Below are positions 32,280 to 41,497 of a stretch of DNA of 64,000 nucleotides, piece by piece (position 1 is the stretch's first letter; each line of letters begins with the position of its first letter). A program made the position numbers and the translations under genes. Origin of the DNA: Flavobacterium sp. NRK F7. Its GTDB lineage: Bacteria; Bacteroidota; Bacteroidia; Flavobacteriales; Flavobacteriaceae. The DNA lies in contig NZ_JAMXLB010000001.1 of the NCBI RefSeq assembly GCF_024054195.1, positions 770,493 through 834,492 on the forward strand. Direction: 5' to 3'. Below the pieces are notes generated by a model. It was not told the origin of the DNA, did no database searches, and was given only the letters and a program-made list of their open reading frames with translations.

Positions 32280-33239
32280 ATGAAGTTTGTTTATTTTGGA
32301 ATACTATTTTATTTATCATTATACGCACATTCTCAACAAAAAATGAAACTACCACCTTATTTAAAAAAAGGCGACACCGTTGCCATTGTATGTACCGCTA
32401 GAAAATTTATGCCAGAAGAGGCGAAACCAGCCATTGAACTTTTAGAGTCTTGGGGTTTGAAAGCAAAATTGGGCAGAACTATTGGTTTAGATAGCTGTCA
32501 GTTAGGAGGGACCGATGTGGAGCGTGCTGCCGATTTGCAACAAATGATGGATGATGACAATGTAAAAGCAATATGGTGTGCAAGAGGTGGTTATGGTACG
32601 GTTCGAATCATCGATTTGTTAGATTTTACTAAGTTTTCCAAGAAACCAAAATGGGTTATGGGTTTTAGCGATGTTACCGTATTACATAGTCATTTAAATA
32701 CATTAGGAATAGCTACACTACACTCTATCATGCCTTTTACAGTTCCAAATGCTCCTGAAAAAGTAAAACAAACTTTGAAAGATGCTTTATTTGGGACTAA
32801 TTTAAATTATAGACTCCCTTCTAAATCGTATGATGTAAAAGGGAAAGCAGAAGGAGAATTAGTTGGAGGGAATATTTCCATCTTGTATAGTTTATTAGGC
32901 TCATCTTCTTCAATTTCTACTCAGGGCAAAATTCTTTTCATTGAAGATTTGGATGAATATTTATATCATGTGGATCGAATGATGTACAATTTGAAACGCA
33001 ATGGTTATTTTGAAAAGGCTAAAGGAATCATTGTAGGTAGTATGAGAGACATGCACGATAATGAAATCCCTTTTGGACAAAATGAAGTGCAAATCATTAC
33101 AGCTATTGCAAAAGAATACAATATTCCAATAGCTTTTGAATTTTGTGCAGGTCACCAAAAAGACAATCGTACTTTAGTTTTAGGAAGCCAAGTTTCTTTC
33201 GAAGTGAATGATAAAGAGATTCGACTGCAATTCAAATAG
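32280..33239 (+). CDS. LD-carboxypeptidase, peptidase family S66
   Basis: A 319-residue protein with a signal peptide ending near YAHSQQ. Motifs of murein tetrapeptide LD-carboxypeptidase: LKKGDTVAIVCTARK near residue 31, ARGGYGTVRIIDLLD, and WVMGFSDVTVLHSHL with the nucleophile Ser. Later catalytic Glu and His lie in LFIEDLDEYLYHVDRM and EFCAGHQKDNRT. It removes the terminal D-Ala from peptidoglycan tetrapeptides in the periplasm. A TATTTTTG -7 element is at 32253-32260. Confidence 0.92.
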   Translation: MKFVYFGILFYLSLYAHSQQKMKLPPYLKKGDTVAIVCTARKFMPEEAKPAIELLESWGLKAKLGRTIGLDSCQLGGTDVERAADLQQMMDDDNVKAIWCARGGYGTVRIIDLLDFTKFSKKPKWVMGFSDVTVLHSHLNTLGIATLHSIMPFTVPNAPEKVKQTLKDALFGTNLNYRLPSKSYDVKGKAEGELVGGNISILYSLLGSSSSISTQGKILFIEDLDEYLYHVDRMMYNLKRNGYFEKAKGIIVGSMRDMHDNEIPFGQNEVQIITAIAKEYNIPIAFEFCAGHQKDNRTLVLGSQVSFEVNDKEIRLQFK

Positions 33240-33282
33240 AGTGATTCGTGTATTTTCAAATTTTTAACGAATGCATATAGAA

Positions 33283-33642
33283 ATGGCGGAACACAATGAA
33301 TTAGGAAGAATTGGTGAAGAAAAAGCAGTGTCGTTTTTAGAAGCTAATGGATATGATATTTTAGAAACCAATTGGGTATATGATAAAGCTGAAATCGATA
33401 TTATTGCCCAAAAAGAGACTACTTTGGCTGTAATTGAAGTTAAGACTAGATCTAGTTTAGATTTCGGTTTACCTCAAGACTTTGTTAAACCAAAAAAGAT
33501 TCAATTATTAGTGAAAGCAATTAATGAATATGTAATTTCACATGATATTGAAGCCAACATTCGCTTTGACATTATAGCGATTCATAAAGAAAATTCAGAT
33601 TTTGTTATAGAACATATCGAAGAAGCTTTTTATTATTTTTAA
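33283..33642 (+). CDS. YraN/UPF0102 family endonuclease-like protein
   Basis: The chosen start, the ATG at 33283, gives MAEHNELGRIGEEKAVSFLEANGYDIL, which fits the family; an upstream in-frame ATG at 33271 would add four residues. The restriction-endonuclease-like core is visible in ETNWVYDKAEIDIIAQ and AVIEVKTRSSLDFG (D ... E-x-K). Total 119 residues, as usual. Members bind or cut nucleic acid, but no biological role is agreed. Confidence 0.85.
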   Translation: MAEHNELGRIGEEKAVSFLEANGYDILETNWVYDKAEIDIIAQKETTLAVIEVKTRSSLDFGLPQDFVKPKKIQLLVKAINEYVISHDIEANIRFDIIAIHKENSDFVIEHIEEAFYYF

Positions 33643-33699
33643 GTTATAAATATAACATTTTGTGTTTTTTAATTATATTTGTAAAAAAATCAAATATCT

Positions 33700-34365
33700 A
33701 TGAAAACAATATCTTCTGTTGTAGAACAATATATTAAGTCAAAACCCTTTTTATTAAATTCATTATCTCAAGGAATAATTAACTTAACCTCTTTGTCCAG
33801 AGTAATGATGCCTTATTTAGAAAAAGAATTAGGAAAAGATGTGAAGCAAGGCGCTATTGTTATGTCCTTAAAAAGGTTATCAGAAGAATTGGATTTTAAA
33901 ATCAATCATAAAATTTCTCGTGTGTTAAAAAATACAGGAGAAATTACGGTTCGTTCTTCTTTAACGGATTATGCATTTACAATTTCGGAAACGTTATTAG
34001 ATAATCAAGCTAAATTATTATCAGAAATTAATAAAGAATCGGATGTTTTTTATACATCTTCAAGAGGGGTAAATGAATCCAATATAATTATCAGTACATC
34101 TGCTGCTTATTTAGTTGCAGATTTATTAAAAACAGAGAAGATAACACATAAAATTGAGAATTTATCTTCTATTACTGTAAAATTGCCTCAAGAAAATGTT
34201 TCTGTTCCTGGTGTTTATTACTATATTTTTCAACGTTTGGCTTGGGAAGGAATCATTATACATGAAGTAATTTCAACCACGAATGAGTTTACAATAATTG
34301 TAAGTGACAATCAAATTGATATTGCCTTCAAAGCGATTAAAGATTTAAAAAGCATTCAAGACTAA
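33700..34365 (+). CDS. ACT-domain protein of unknown function
   Basis: A 221-residue protein with an N-terminal helical segment (about 1-80, with a possible winged-helix in INLTSLSRVMMPYLEKEL ... AIVMSLKRLSEEL) and a C-terminal half with two ACT-like repeats. The last, VPGVYYYIFQRLAWEGIIIHEVISTTNEFTIIVSDNQIDIAFKAI, closely recalls the ACT domain of aspartate kinases. No kinase domain is present. It could be an amino-acid-responsive regulator; that is inference. A TATATTTG -7 element lies at 33674-33681. Confidence 0.6.
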   Translation: MKTISSVVEQYIKSKPFLLNSLSQGIINLTSLSRVMMPYLEKELGKDVKQGAIVMSLKRLSEELDFKINHKISRVLKNTGEITVRSSLTDYAFTISETLLDNQAKLLSEINKESDVFYTSSRGVNESNIIISTSAAYLVADLLKTEKITHKIENLSSITVKLPQENVSVPGVYYYIFQRLAWEGIIIHEVISTTNEFTIIVSDNQIDIAFKAIKDLKSIQD

Positions 34366-34473
34366 AGGAGAAAAATATACCTGTTTTTTTTTACATCAAA
34401 AAAAGAAATGTATTTTTACCATTCTTTATACTAAAAAGAGAAAATTGTAGTTAAAGAATTAAAGCGTTTCATC

Positions 34474-37074
34474 TTGAAAAACAATATACTTAAATATTCA
34501 TTTATTATTGGTTTCCTTTTCTTTTTAATTGCTTGTTCAGTTAAAAAAGATAAGTTTATCAATAGAAATTTTCATGCCGTAACTACGGAATATAATATTT
34601 TATACAACGGTAATTTGGCTTTAGAAGCAGGAAAGGCTGAATTAGTACTGACTTATAAAGACAATTTCTGGGAAATTCTACCTGTTGAAAGAATGGGTGT
34701 TAAAGAAGAAGATTTAATGCCAGGAGATAAAAAAAATCCGAATTTTGAAAGAGCAGAAGAAAAAGCGGTTAAAGCGATTCAAAAGCATTCTATGAATATA
34801 AAAGGTAAGGAGAAAAACCCACAAATGGATGAAGCTTATCTTTTACTTGGAAAAGCAAGATATTATGACAATCGTTATTTACCTTCCTTAGAAGCGCTCA
34901 ACTACATTTTATATAAATACCCTACAAGTGATAAAATTTACCATGCAAAAGTATGGAGAGAAAAGGTTAATATTCGTTTAGATAATGACGAAACTGCCAT
35001 TGAAAATCTTAAAAAGCTTTTAGAAGATGATAAAATAGAAGGGCAAGACTTAGCAGATGCGAATGCCATGTTAACAGAAGCTTACATAAAGACAGGGTCA
35101 AATGACAGTGCTGTAGCAACCTTAAAAATAGCAAAAGAGAATACGAAGAATAAAGAACAAAAAGCTAGATATGCATTTATTTTAGGTCAGCTTTATGAAT
35201 CTTTAACTTACAAGGACAGTGCCTATGCTAGTTTTCAGGAAGTAATCGATATGAATAGAAAATCTCCAAGAAGATATGTCATACAAGCACATGCGAGACA
35301 AGCAGCTCAGTTTGATTACAAAAATGGAGACACATTACTTTTTACTGAAAAATTTAATAAGCTTATAGAAGATAGAGAAAACAGACCTTATTTAGATATT
35401 TTATATCATCAAATGGGGCTTTTTTATGACCAATTGGAAATCGATTCTACCGCCCAAAAATGGTATAATAAATCGTTACGTACTGCTTCTCAAGACCGTT
35501 ATTTAAATGCTTCTAATTATAGAAATATTGGTGAAATGTATTTCAAAGAGGCACAATATAAATTGGCGGGTCAATATTATGATAGTACTTTAATTCAATT
35601 GGATAATAGAACGAAAGAATATCGAAAGTTCAAAAAGAAAAGAGATAATTTAGAAGACGTTATTAAATACGAAACCATTGCACACGATAATGATAGTATT
35701 TTAGGTATTGTTGCCATGGGAGAATTGGAAAGGAAAAACTATTTCGAAGCGCATATACAAAAAATAAAAACTGCAGATTCTATTCAAGCTAAAATTGAAG
35801 CTGAAAAAGCCGAAAAAGAAGCTATAAAACAAGAAAATCAAGCCTTGGCAAATACATCTGCTCTAAAACCAAACGGAAATTTACCACCAGGCAATTTTCC
35901 ACCCATAGGGATAGAGGAACAAAGTACATTCTATTTCTACAATCCTGTGACAGTTGCTTATGGGAAAAAAGATTTCCAAAACAAATGGGGAAATAAAAAA
36001 TGGAAAGAAAATTGGAAATTAGAGGATAGTAAAACCAATATTTCTTTGAACGATGCTAACAAAGGAACTGGAGAAAATGAAGTAACAGCTAATGATTCTT
36101 TGAAAGCGAATACCATCACTAAACCAGAGTATGAGGTAGCTTACTATTTAAATAAGTTGCCTAAAAGACAAACACAAATAGATACTTTGGTGAAAGATAG
36201 AAATTTTGCCTATTTTCAATTAGGAACGATATATAAAGAAAAATTTAAAGAATACCAATTAGCTGCTGATCGTTTAGAGCAATTGCTTAAGAATAACCCA
36301 GAAGAGCGATTAATATTACCTGCAAAATATAATTTATTCAAAATATATGAAATTATAAACCCAGCAAAAGCGGTTTCTTATAAAGAACAAATTATTGCAG
36401 AATATCCAGATTCACGTTACGCTCAAATTCTTAAAGACCCTTCTTTATCTATTGAAGATGATACCCGACCTGAAATAGTTTTCAATAAATTGTATAAAAA
36501 ATATACTGAAAACAAACTAAGAAACGTTTATGAAGAAGTACAACAAAGAATTGAACAATATATAGGAGAAGAATCGTTACCTAAATTTGAAATGTTGAAA
36601 GCCAATGTAGTAGGAAGATTAAAAGGTGTTGAGGAATATAAAAAAGTACTTAATGATGTAGCGCTTACCTATCCTAATACAGAAGAAGGCAAAGAAGCTG
36701 AAGACTTATTACGCAATCATATTCCTAAGTTAGAAGCTTTACAATTTGACACTTCACCAACCAGTACTTGGAAATTAGTTTTTCCTAAAAATGCAATAGG
36801 TGATGAAGAAAGTACAAATAAGTTGATTGAAAAAATAGATAAATATTTAGAAGCTAGAAGAAATGATGATCTAAAACGCTCAGTAGATATTTATACCTTA
36901 GAAGAAAATTTTGTTGTAATACATGGTTTCATTACAGAAGAAGTAGCTCGTGCTACTTTAAGTGTATTGCAGGAATATAAAGATTACAAAATTAAAGATC
37001 AAGTTTATGTAATTTCTTCAGACGATTATAAAATTATTCAAGTAAAGAAGAAGCTTCAAGAATGGATTAAATAA
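34474..37074 (+). CDS. sprE: SprE/PorW type IX secretion system lipoprotein, TPR-rich
   Basis: An 866-residue lipoprotein, starting with TTG at 34474; no ATG gives the signal peptide. The lipobox is FLIACS. The N-terminus (NRNFHAVTTEYNILYNGNLALEAGKAEL) and TPR helices through residues 100-400 and 570-770 match SprE/PorW, which supports the type IX secretion machine and gliding in Flavobacteriia. A low-complexity Pro-rich linker lies near 470-485. The protein would sit on the inner face of the outer membrane or in the periplasm. It is followed by a bactofilin gene, suggesting a shared transcript. Confidence 0.88.
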   Translation: MKNNILKYSFIIGFLFFLIACSVKKDKFINRNFHAVTTEYNILYNGNLALEAGKAELVLTYKDNFWEILPVERMGVKEEDLMPGDKKNPNFERAEEKAVKAIQKHSMNIKGKEKNPQMDEAYLLLGKARYYDNRYLPSLEALNYILYKYPTSDKIYHAKVWREKVNIRLDNDETAIENLKKLLEDDKIEGQDLADANAMLTEAYIKTGSNDSAVATLKIAKENTKNKEQKARYAFILGQLYESLTYKDSAYASFQEVIDMNRKSPRRYVIQAHARQAAQFDYKNGDTLLFTEKFNKLIEDRENRPYLDILYHQMGLFYDQLEIDSTAQKWYNKSLRTASQDRYLNASNYRNIGEMYFKEAQYKLAGQYYDSTLIQLDNRTKEYRKFKKKRDNLEDVIKYETIAHDNDSILGIVAMGELERKNYFEAHIQKIKTADSIQAKIEAEKAEKEAIKQENQALANTSALKPNGNLPPGNFPPIGIEEQSTFYFYNPVTVAYGKKDFQNKWGNKKWKENWKLEDSKTNISLNDANKGTGENEVTANDSLKANTITKPEYEVAYYLNKLPKRQTQIDTLVKDRNFAYFQLGTIYKEKFKEYQLAADRLEQLLKNNPEERLILPAKYNLFKIYEIINPAKAVSYKEQIIAEYPDSRYAQILKDPSLSIEDDTRPEIVFNKLYKKYTENKLRNVYEEVQQRIEQYIGEESLPKFEMLKANVVGRLKGVEEYKKVLNDVALTYPNTEEGKEAEDLLRNHIPKLEALQFDTSPTSTWKLVFPKNAIGDEESTNKLIEKIDKYLEARRNDDLKRSVDIYTLEENFVVIHGFITEEVARATLSVLQEYKDYKIKDQVYVISSDDYKIIQVKKKLQEWIK

Positions 37075-37110
37075 AAAACAACATAAATAAACCCCAAAAC
37101 GCAACAAGCT

Positions 37111-37506
37111 ATGTTTGATAAAAATAAAGCACCAGAAAGTAACCCATTAGGAAAAACAAACAGGATAGTCCAAGGAACAGTAATCAGAGGAGATATTGAA
37201 ACCAAAGAAGACTTTAGACTAGACGGAACATTAATTGGAAACTACACTTCCGGAGGAAAATTAGTTATCGGAACATCAGGAGAAGTTCAAGGAGATATTA
37301 AATGTAAAAATGTTGATGTTGAAGGTAAGTATACTGGTAAATTAGAAGTAGATGAACTTTTAACGGTTAAATCCACAGCACATATAAAAGGAGATGTAAT
37401 TGTTAGTAGACTTTCAGTTGAGTCTGGAGCTGTTTTTGAAGCAACTTGCTCTATGAAATCCACTCAAAAGCCATTAGTTGATACTCCAAAAGCGGATAAA
37501 AAATAG
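37111..37506 (+). CDS. Bactofilin (polymer-forming cytoskeletal protein)
   Basis: A 131-residue protein of the bactofilin family. The central beta-helix is seen as repeated short strands: TVIRGDIETKEDFRLDGTLIGNYTSGGKLVIGTSGEVQGDIKCKNVDVEGKYTGKL. Flexible tails lie at both ends, KKNPK-like at the C-terminus. Such proteins polymerise without nucleotide into filaments that organise cell wall enzymes or the envelope. It lies 36 bases after sprE and ends in a strong terminator. Confidence 0.92.
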   Translation: MFDKNKAPESNPLGKTNRIVQGTVIRGDIETKEDFRLDGTLIGNYTSGGKLVIGTSGEVQGDIKCKNVDVEGKYTGKLEVDELLTVKSTAHIKGDVIVSRLSVESGAVFEATCSMKSTQKPLVDTPKADKK

Positions 37507-37523
37507 AAAAATTAACACTTTTT

Positions 37524-37566
37524 AACAACAAAAAGCCTTCAATTAGAGGGCTTTTTGTTGTTTTTT
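37524..37566 (+). terminator. Rho-independent terminator after the bactofilin gene
   Basis: A stem AACAACAAAAAGCC / GGCTTTTTGTTGTT with an 11-base loop region is followed by a T-run. The remaining 240 bases up to the TonB-dependent receptor gene are very AT-rich; I see only an AAACTTTG -7-like element near 37789. Confidence 0.85.
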
Positions 37567-37809
37567 ACGCCTTTTTTTATAAAAAGTTAGGTTAGGCATC
37601 ACTTTTATATTCTTATTAATAAAATAGCTTAAAAAATTAATATTTCGTTTTTTGATAAAATTTATTTTTTTGTAAGAATAAAAAATTAACATAAAAAAAA
37701 TGTTTTAGTTTTTAAAAAGATAAAAAATCACAAGACAATGTTATTTTGTTAAATAATCCAATTTTTTTTTAAATTTTTTTTAAGACAAACTTTGCACTCG
37801 TTTTAAAAA

Positions 37810-40680
37810 ATGAGTTTTATGAAAAAAATTATTGGCTATTTACTATTATTACTATTAGTTTCCTTTCAAGGGTTTTCTCAAACAAAATTTAAAGGAGTGG
37901 TGAAAGATGACAAAGAAAAACTTTCTTTGTTTGGCGCTTTGGTAACCATTACTGCAGAAGGTACTACAGCTGTAGATCAAGCTACTGTAGATTTTGATGG
38001 GACATTTTCTTTGACTACTACTAAGACCTATGGTACAGTAGAGGTTTCTATGAATGGGTTTATTTCTAAATCTTTCCCATTTTATGGCAAAGGTGATGAG
38101 TCTACGATTGATTTAGGAATTATTTATTTAGAAGAAAATACAGTTACTCAAAGAGATATTATCGTAACTACATCAAGTATCGACGTTATCAAAGATAGAA
38201 AAACACCTATTTCTTCTTCTACAATGAGAAATTACGAAATGCGTGAAAAAGTTTCTAATAAAGACTTTATTGAATTAACAAGTCACATGCCTGGCGTATA
38301 TACGTCAAGAGTTGGAGGTGGTTACGGAGACACAAGAATGAATGTGAGAGGTTTTGAGCAAAACAATATTTCTCCAATGATTGATGGTATCCCTGTGTAC
38401 GACTTAGAGGCAGGTATTGTGGACTGGGCAAATATTGCTTCTATGAATGATGTGGCTTCTTCGATTCAGTTACAAAGAGGTTTAGGAGCTTCTAAATTAG
38501 TAAACTCTTCTGTAGCGGGTACTTTCAATATGATTTTAAGAGATGCTAATTATGATAAAGGAGGATTTCTATATAATGCAACTGGGAATGATGGATATAG
38601 AAAATTTGTAGGATCGTATGCAACAGGATTATTAAAAAGCGGATTTTCTGCTAACGTTTTATTAAGCGCAACTTCTGGAGATGGGTATGTAGCGGCTACC
38701 AACTTTGAAGCGTATTCCTACTATTTAGCTTTAGGCTACAAAAAAGGGAAACACGATTTTCAATTTAAAGTATTTGGTTCTCCGCAATGGCACAATCAAA
38801 GAGTATCTGATATTTCATTAGATACATATATTGAAAGAGGAAACGGTGTAGACGAACCAAATTATAAATACAATCGTGATTGGGGTTATTTAGATAACGA
38901 GCAATATGCTACAAAAGTGAACTTTGGTCACAAACCATTAGGAATTTTCCAATGGGATATCAATTTTACGGATAAAACACAGTTATCTGCAAAATTATAC
39001 GGTTCTAAAGGTACCAGTGGAAGCACTGATTTTTCAGGTGGAATTTTAGGTTTTTCTGCTGCACAACTTACAAATGATGAAGGACAAATTGACTTAGATT
39101 TTATTCAACAATATACTTCAAATACTTATACTACAAACCCAAGTAGTGTTTATTTCAGAGATCCAAATTATGTTGATGGTAATGGGAATAATCTTTATAT
39201 AAATTCTCCTTTTGCAGGTGCTTTTACAGATGCAAACGGTAACGTTACTGGCTATTCGTACGATACTGGGGTTACTTTATTATCTGAGATTACCAATCAA
39301 ACTTTTTACGGTGGAATTTTAAATTTAAGTTCGCAATTAACAAATAACTTAAAATTAAATTATGGTTTAGACGCGCGTAAAACGGTGTATAATAAAACAA
39401 GAATTGTAAATGATTTATTTGGAGCTAGTGGCTATTCTATCGATTTTTATGATGCATTAAATTCAGGTCCTTCAGGCTCTTGGTATTCGATGTATACCAA
39501 CAATACTGCATTGCCTGAACCTATTTTAGATTTTACTAAGAAAAATTTAGGAGCTACTCCAGTAGATTATAACTATGATGCCAAAATTGCTTATTTAGGT
39601 TCATATGCGCAAATTGAATACGATATTTGGAAATTGAATTTCTTAGCACAAGGAGGTTTCAATAGACAATTCATTCAACGTGTAGATTATTCTTTAATTG
39701 AGGACTCTTCTAATACTACAAATGAATTACCAATGGACGGTTACAATGCAAAATTTGGCGTGAATTTTAATGTAACTTCAAAACATAACATTTGGGCAAA
39801 TGCAGGTTTTGTGTCTAGACCACCTGTATTCGTAACAGTTTATAGTGGTTTAAATAATGATATTAATACGAATTATAAAAATGAAAAATTCAAATCTATT
39901 GAAGTTGGGTATGGTTTCAGATCTAGAAGCGTGAGCTTAAATATTAGTGCATATTCATCGGATCATAAAGATGCTGAAACCCCTTATTATACTCCTGAAT
40001 TAGGAAATTTTGGTACCACTTCTGGTATTAATAGAGTAAATAGAGGAATTGAACTAGATGTTACTGCTGCACCAATTAGAAAATTAATCTTAAACGGAAC
40101 ATTATCTGTTGGAGAATGGAAATATAGTTCGAACGCCATTTTCCAAGATTTAAGACCTGATACAAGCGGTAATTTATTGGATCCTTCTATTCTTTTAATT
40201 GATGGTCAAAAAATAGGTGGTGCTCCACAATTAATGGCGTCTTTAGGTGCAGAATATGAATTTTTCAAGAATTTCAGATTAGGTTCAAATATAAAGTATT
40301 CAGACAGAATGTATTCTTCTCCAGCTTTAGAAAGATATGATCCTGTTTTTTATGGCGATGTATTTGCTTTTAAATCACCTGTAAGATTACCAAGTTTTGC
40401 TGTTACAGATGCTTTTGCTTCTTACAGATTTAGAGTAAACGTTACCAATTTTATCGACTTACGTTTAAATGTAGATAATATTTTAAATAGAAAATATATT
40501 TCTGAATCAAACACAAGTTATCAAGCGGATAGTGTTGATCCAAGCACGTATGATTCATCAGCTCCTTCTAATGCTACCTTTAGAGATAATGGGAATCTTT
40601 ATAAAGGTTTAGCAACAAGTAATAATGCTTTCTTTGGTTTAGGAAGAACTTGGAACTTTACCGTTCGTTACGAATTTTAA
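37810..40680 (+). CDS. TonB-dependent receptor (outer membrane)
   Basis: A 956-residue outer membrane receptor. A signal peptide ends near GFSQ (start may instead be the Met at codon 4). A CarboxypepD_reg-like domain (FKGVVKDDKEKLSLFGALVTI) is at 22-105; the plug (SNKDFIELTSHMPGVYTSRVGGGYGDTRMNVRGFEQNNISPMIDGIPVYDLEAGIVDWANIAS) is at about 150-245; the barrel fills the rest and ends TWNFTVRYEF with a C-terminal Phe. Substrate is unknown: no SusD-like partner is next to it, which argues for iron or another small ligand. A terminator follows. Confidence 0.93.
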   Translation: MSFMKKIIGYLLLLLLVSFQGFSQTKFKGVVKDDKEKLSLFGALVTITAEGTTAVDQATVDFDGTFSLTTTKTYGTVEVSMNGFISKSFPFYGKGDESTIDLGIIYLEENTVTQRDIIVTTSSIDVIKDRKTPISSSTMRNYEMREKVSNKDFIELTSHMPGVYTSRVGGGYGDTRMNVRGFEQNNISPMIDGIPVYDLEAGIVDWANIASMNDVASSIQLQRGLGASKLVNSSVAGTFNMILRDANYDKGGFLYNATGNDGYRKFVGSYATGLLKSGFSANVLLSATSGDGYVAATNFEAYSYYLALGYKKGKHDFQFKVFGSPQWHNQRVSDISLDTYIERGNGVDEPNYKYNRDWGYLDNEQYATKVNFGHKPLGIFQWDINFTDKTQLSAKLYGSKGTSGSTDFSGGILGFSAAQLTNDEGQIDLDFIQQYTSNTYTTNPSSVYFRDPNYVDGNGNNLYINSPFAGAFTDANGNVTGYSYDTGVTLLSEITNQTFYGGILNLSSQLTNNLKLNYGLDARKTVYNKTRIVNDLFGASGYSIDFYDALNSGPSGSWYSMYTNNTALPEPILDFTKKNLGATPVDYNYDAKIAYLGSYAQIEYDIWKLNFLAQGGFNRQFIQRVDYSLIEDSSNTTNELPMDGYNAKFGVNFNVTSKHNIWANAGFVSRPPVFVTVYSGLNNDINTNYKNEKFKSIEVGYGFRSRSVSLNISAYSSDHKDAETPYYTPELGNFGTTSGINRVNRGIELDVTAAPIRKLILNGTLSVGEWKYSSNAIFQDLRPDTSGNLLDPSILLIDGQKIGGAPQLMASLGAEYEFFKNFRLGSNIKYSDRMYSSPALERYDPVFYGDVFAFKSPVRLPSFAVTDAFASYRFRVNVTNFIDLRLNVDNILNRKYISESNTSYQADSVDPSTYDSSAPSNATFRDNGNLYKGLATSNNAFFGLGRTWNFTVRYEF

Positions 40681-40701
40681 ATAAAAAGAGGAATTAGTTT
40701 T

Positions 40702-40744
40702 AAAAGAGGTTGTATTTTGCAACCTCTTTTTTATTTTATATTTG
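40702..40744 (+). promoter_or_regulatory. Terminator of the TonB receptor gene overlapping the atpI promoter
   Basis: The hairpin AAAAGAGGTTG / CAACCTCTTTT plus T-run (40702-40733) ends the receptor transcript. TTTTG in its loop (40715-40719), 17 bases upstream of TATATTTG (40737-40744), makes a good TTG-N17-TAnnTTTG promoter. Only four bases separate the -7 element from the ATG of atpI, so that mRNA would be leaderless or nearly so. Confidence 0.65.
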
Positions 40745-40748
40745 TGAG

Positions 40749-40961
40749 ATGAAAAATAATAGATACAATAAATGGTTGGCATTACTTACGATTCCTTTTC
40801 AAATGGGAGTTGTAATTTTTGGCTTTAATTACATAGGTGTTTTTTTAGATGAAAAATACCAAACCCATTACATTCAAAAAATAAGTATTTTATTGGGTGT
40901 CTTTGTAGCTTTGTATTTCGTTATTAAGCAAGTGAATCAAATTAATAAAGGAGAGAAATAG
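40749..40961 (+). CDS. atpI: AtpI/AtpZ-like F0F1-ATPase assembly subunit
   Basis: A 70-residue membrane protein from the ATG at 40749: two helices, one in LLTIPFQMGVVIFGFNYIGVFLDE and one in ISILLGVFVALYFVIKQV. That pattern, with the GVFLDEK turn, matches the small AtpZ/AtpI ATPase gene-cluster proteins that help assemble the c-ring or move magnesium. An upstream TTG would add 13 residues but lies inside the terminator and promoter region, so it is not used here. Confidence 0.82.
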   Translation: MKNNRYNKWLALLTIPFQMGVVIFGFNYIGVFLDEKYQTHYIQKISILLGVFVALYFVIKQVNQINKGEK

Positions 40962-40987
40962 TATCAATTCAATCAATAGAACCTTAA

Positions 40988-41383
40988 ATGAAATTCAATA
41001 AAGCATTATACTTACAATATATCTTATTTCTTATTATTGTTTATTTAGCCAATAGATTAGCAATTGCAGTTTTCCAATGGGAATCTGATTTTGAAAAAAC
41101 ACAGTATAGTCTCCATCAAATTTTTGCTTTTTTAAGCATTAGCAGTACCATTTTATTATTGGTTCATGATTTTGTTAAAAGTAAGAATGAAGCTATCTTA
41201 GGCTATGTTTTTTTGGTGACATTAACGATTAAAGTTGTTGCGTGTTATATTTTTATAGCACCGGTATTAAATAGTGAACCAGTAAACACATTCGAAAAAG
41301 GCTATTTTTTTATTTTGTTTGTTCTTTTTTTATGCATAGATGTCTATTTTACAGCGAGATTGTTAAACAAAAACAACTATTAG
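40988..41383 (+). CDS. Small membrane protein of the ATP synthase locus (DUF6168-like)
   Basis: A 131-residue protein with four predicted transmembrane helices and few charges. I recognise it only as the hypothetical protein that regularly sits between atpI and atpB in Flavobacteriia. Its position suggests a part in ATP synthase assembly, by analogy with AtpR/AtpI proteins; no motif proves it. It starts 26 bases after atpI. Confidence 0.65.
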   Translation: MKFNKALYLQYILFLIIVYLANRLAIAVFQWESDFEKTQYSLHQIFAFLSISSTILLLVHDFVKSKNEAILGYVFLVTLTIKVVACYIFIAPVLNSEPVNTFEKGYFFILFVLFLCIDVYFTARLLNKNNY

Positions 41384-41426
41384 ATAAAAAAAATGATAAA
41401 TTCTCAAAAAAAAGTATTTTAGAAAC

Positions 41427-41455
41427 TTGAAATATTAATTAAAATTGTACTTTTG
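41427..41455 (+). promoter_or_regulatory. Promoter of the main ATP synthase operon
   Basis: TTG at 41427-41429 and TACTTTTG at 41448-41455 are 18 bases apart, a full match to the TTG-N17-23-TAnnTTTG consensus. Transcription should start near 41461, so the in-frame TTG at 41453 cannot be the atpB start. Confidence 0.7.
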
Positions 41456-41497
41456 CAAAAATTTTTAACGACCGTAAAAAGAACATTTTATAACGTT

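Noticed and set aside
41453-41497. TTG start giving a 413-residue AtpB.
   Set aside because: It lies in the TACTTTTG -7 element; the ATG at 41498 gives a proper signal peptide.
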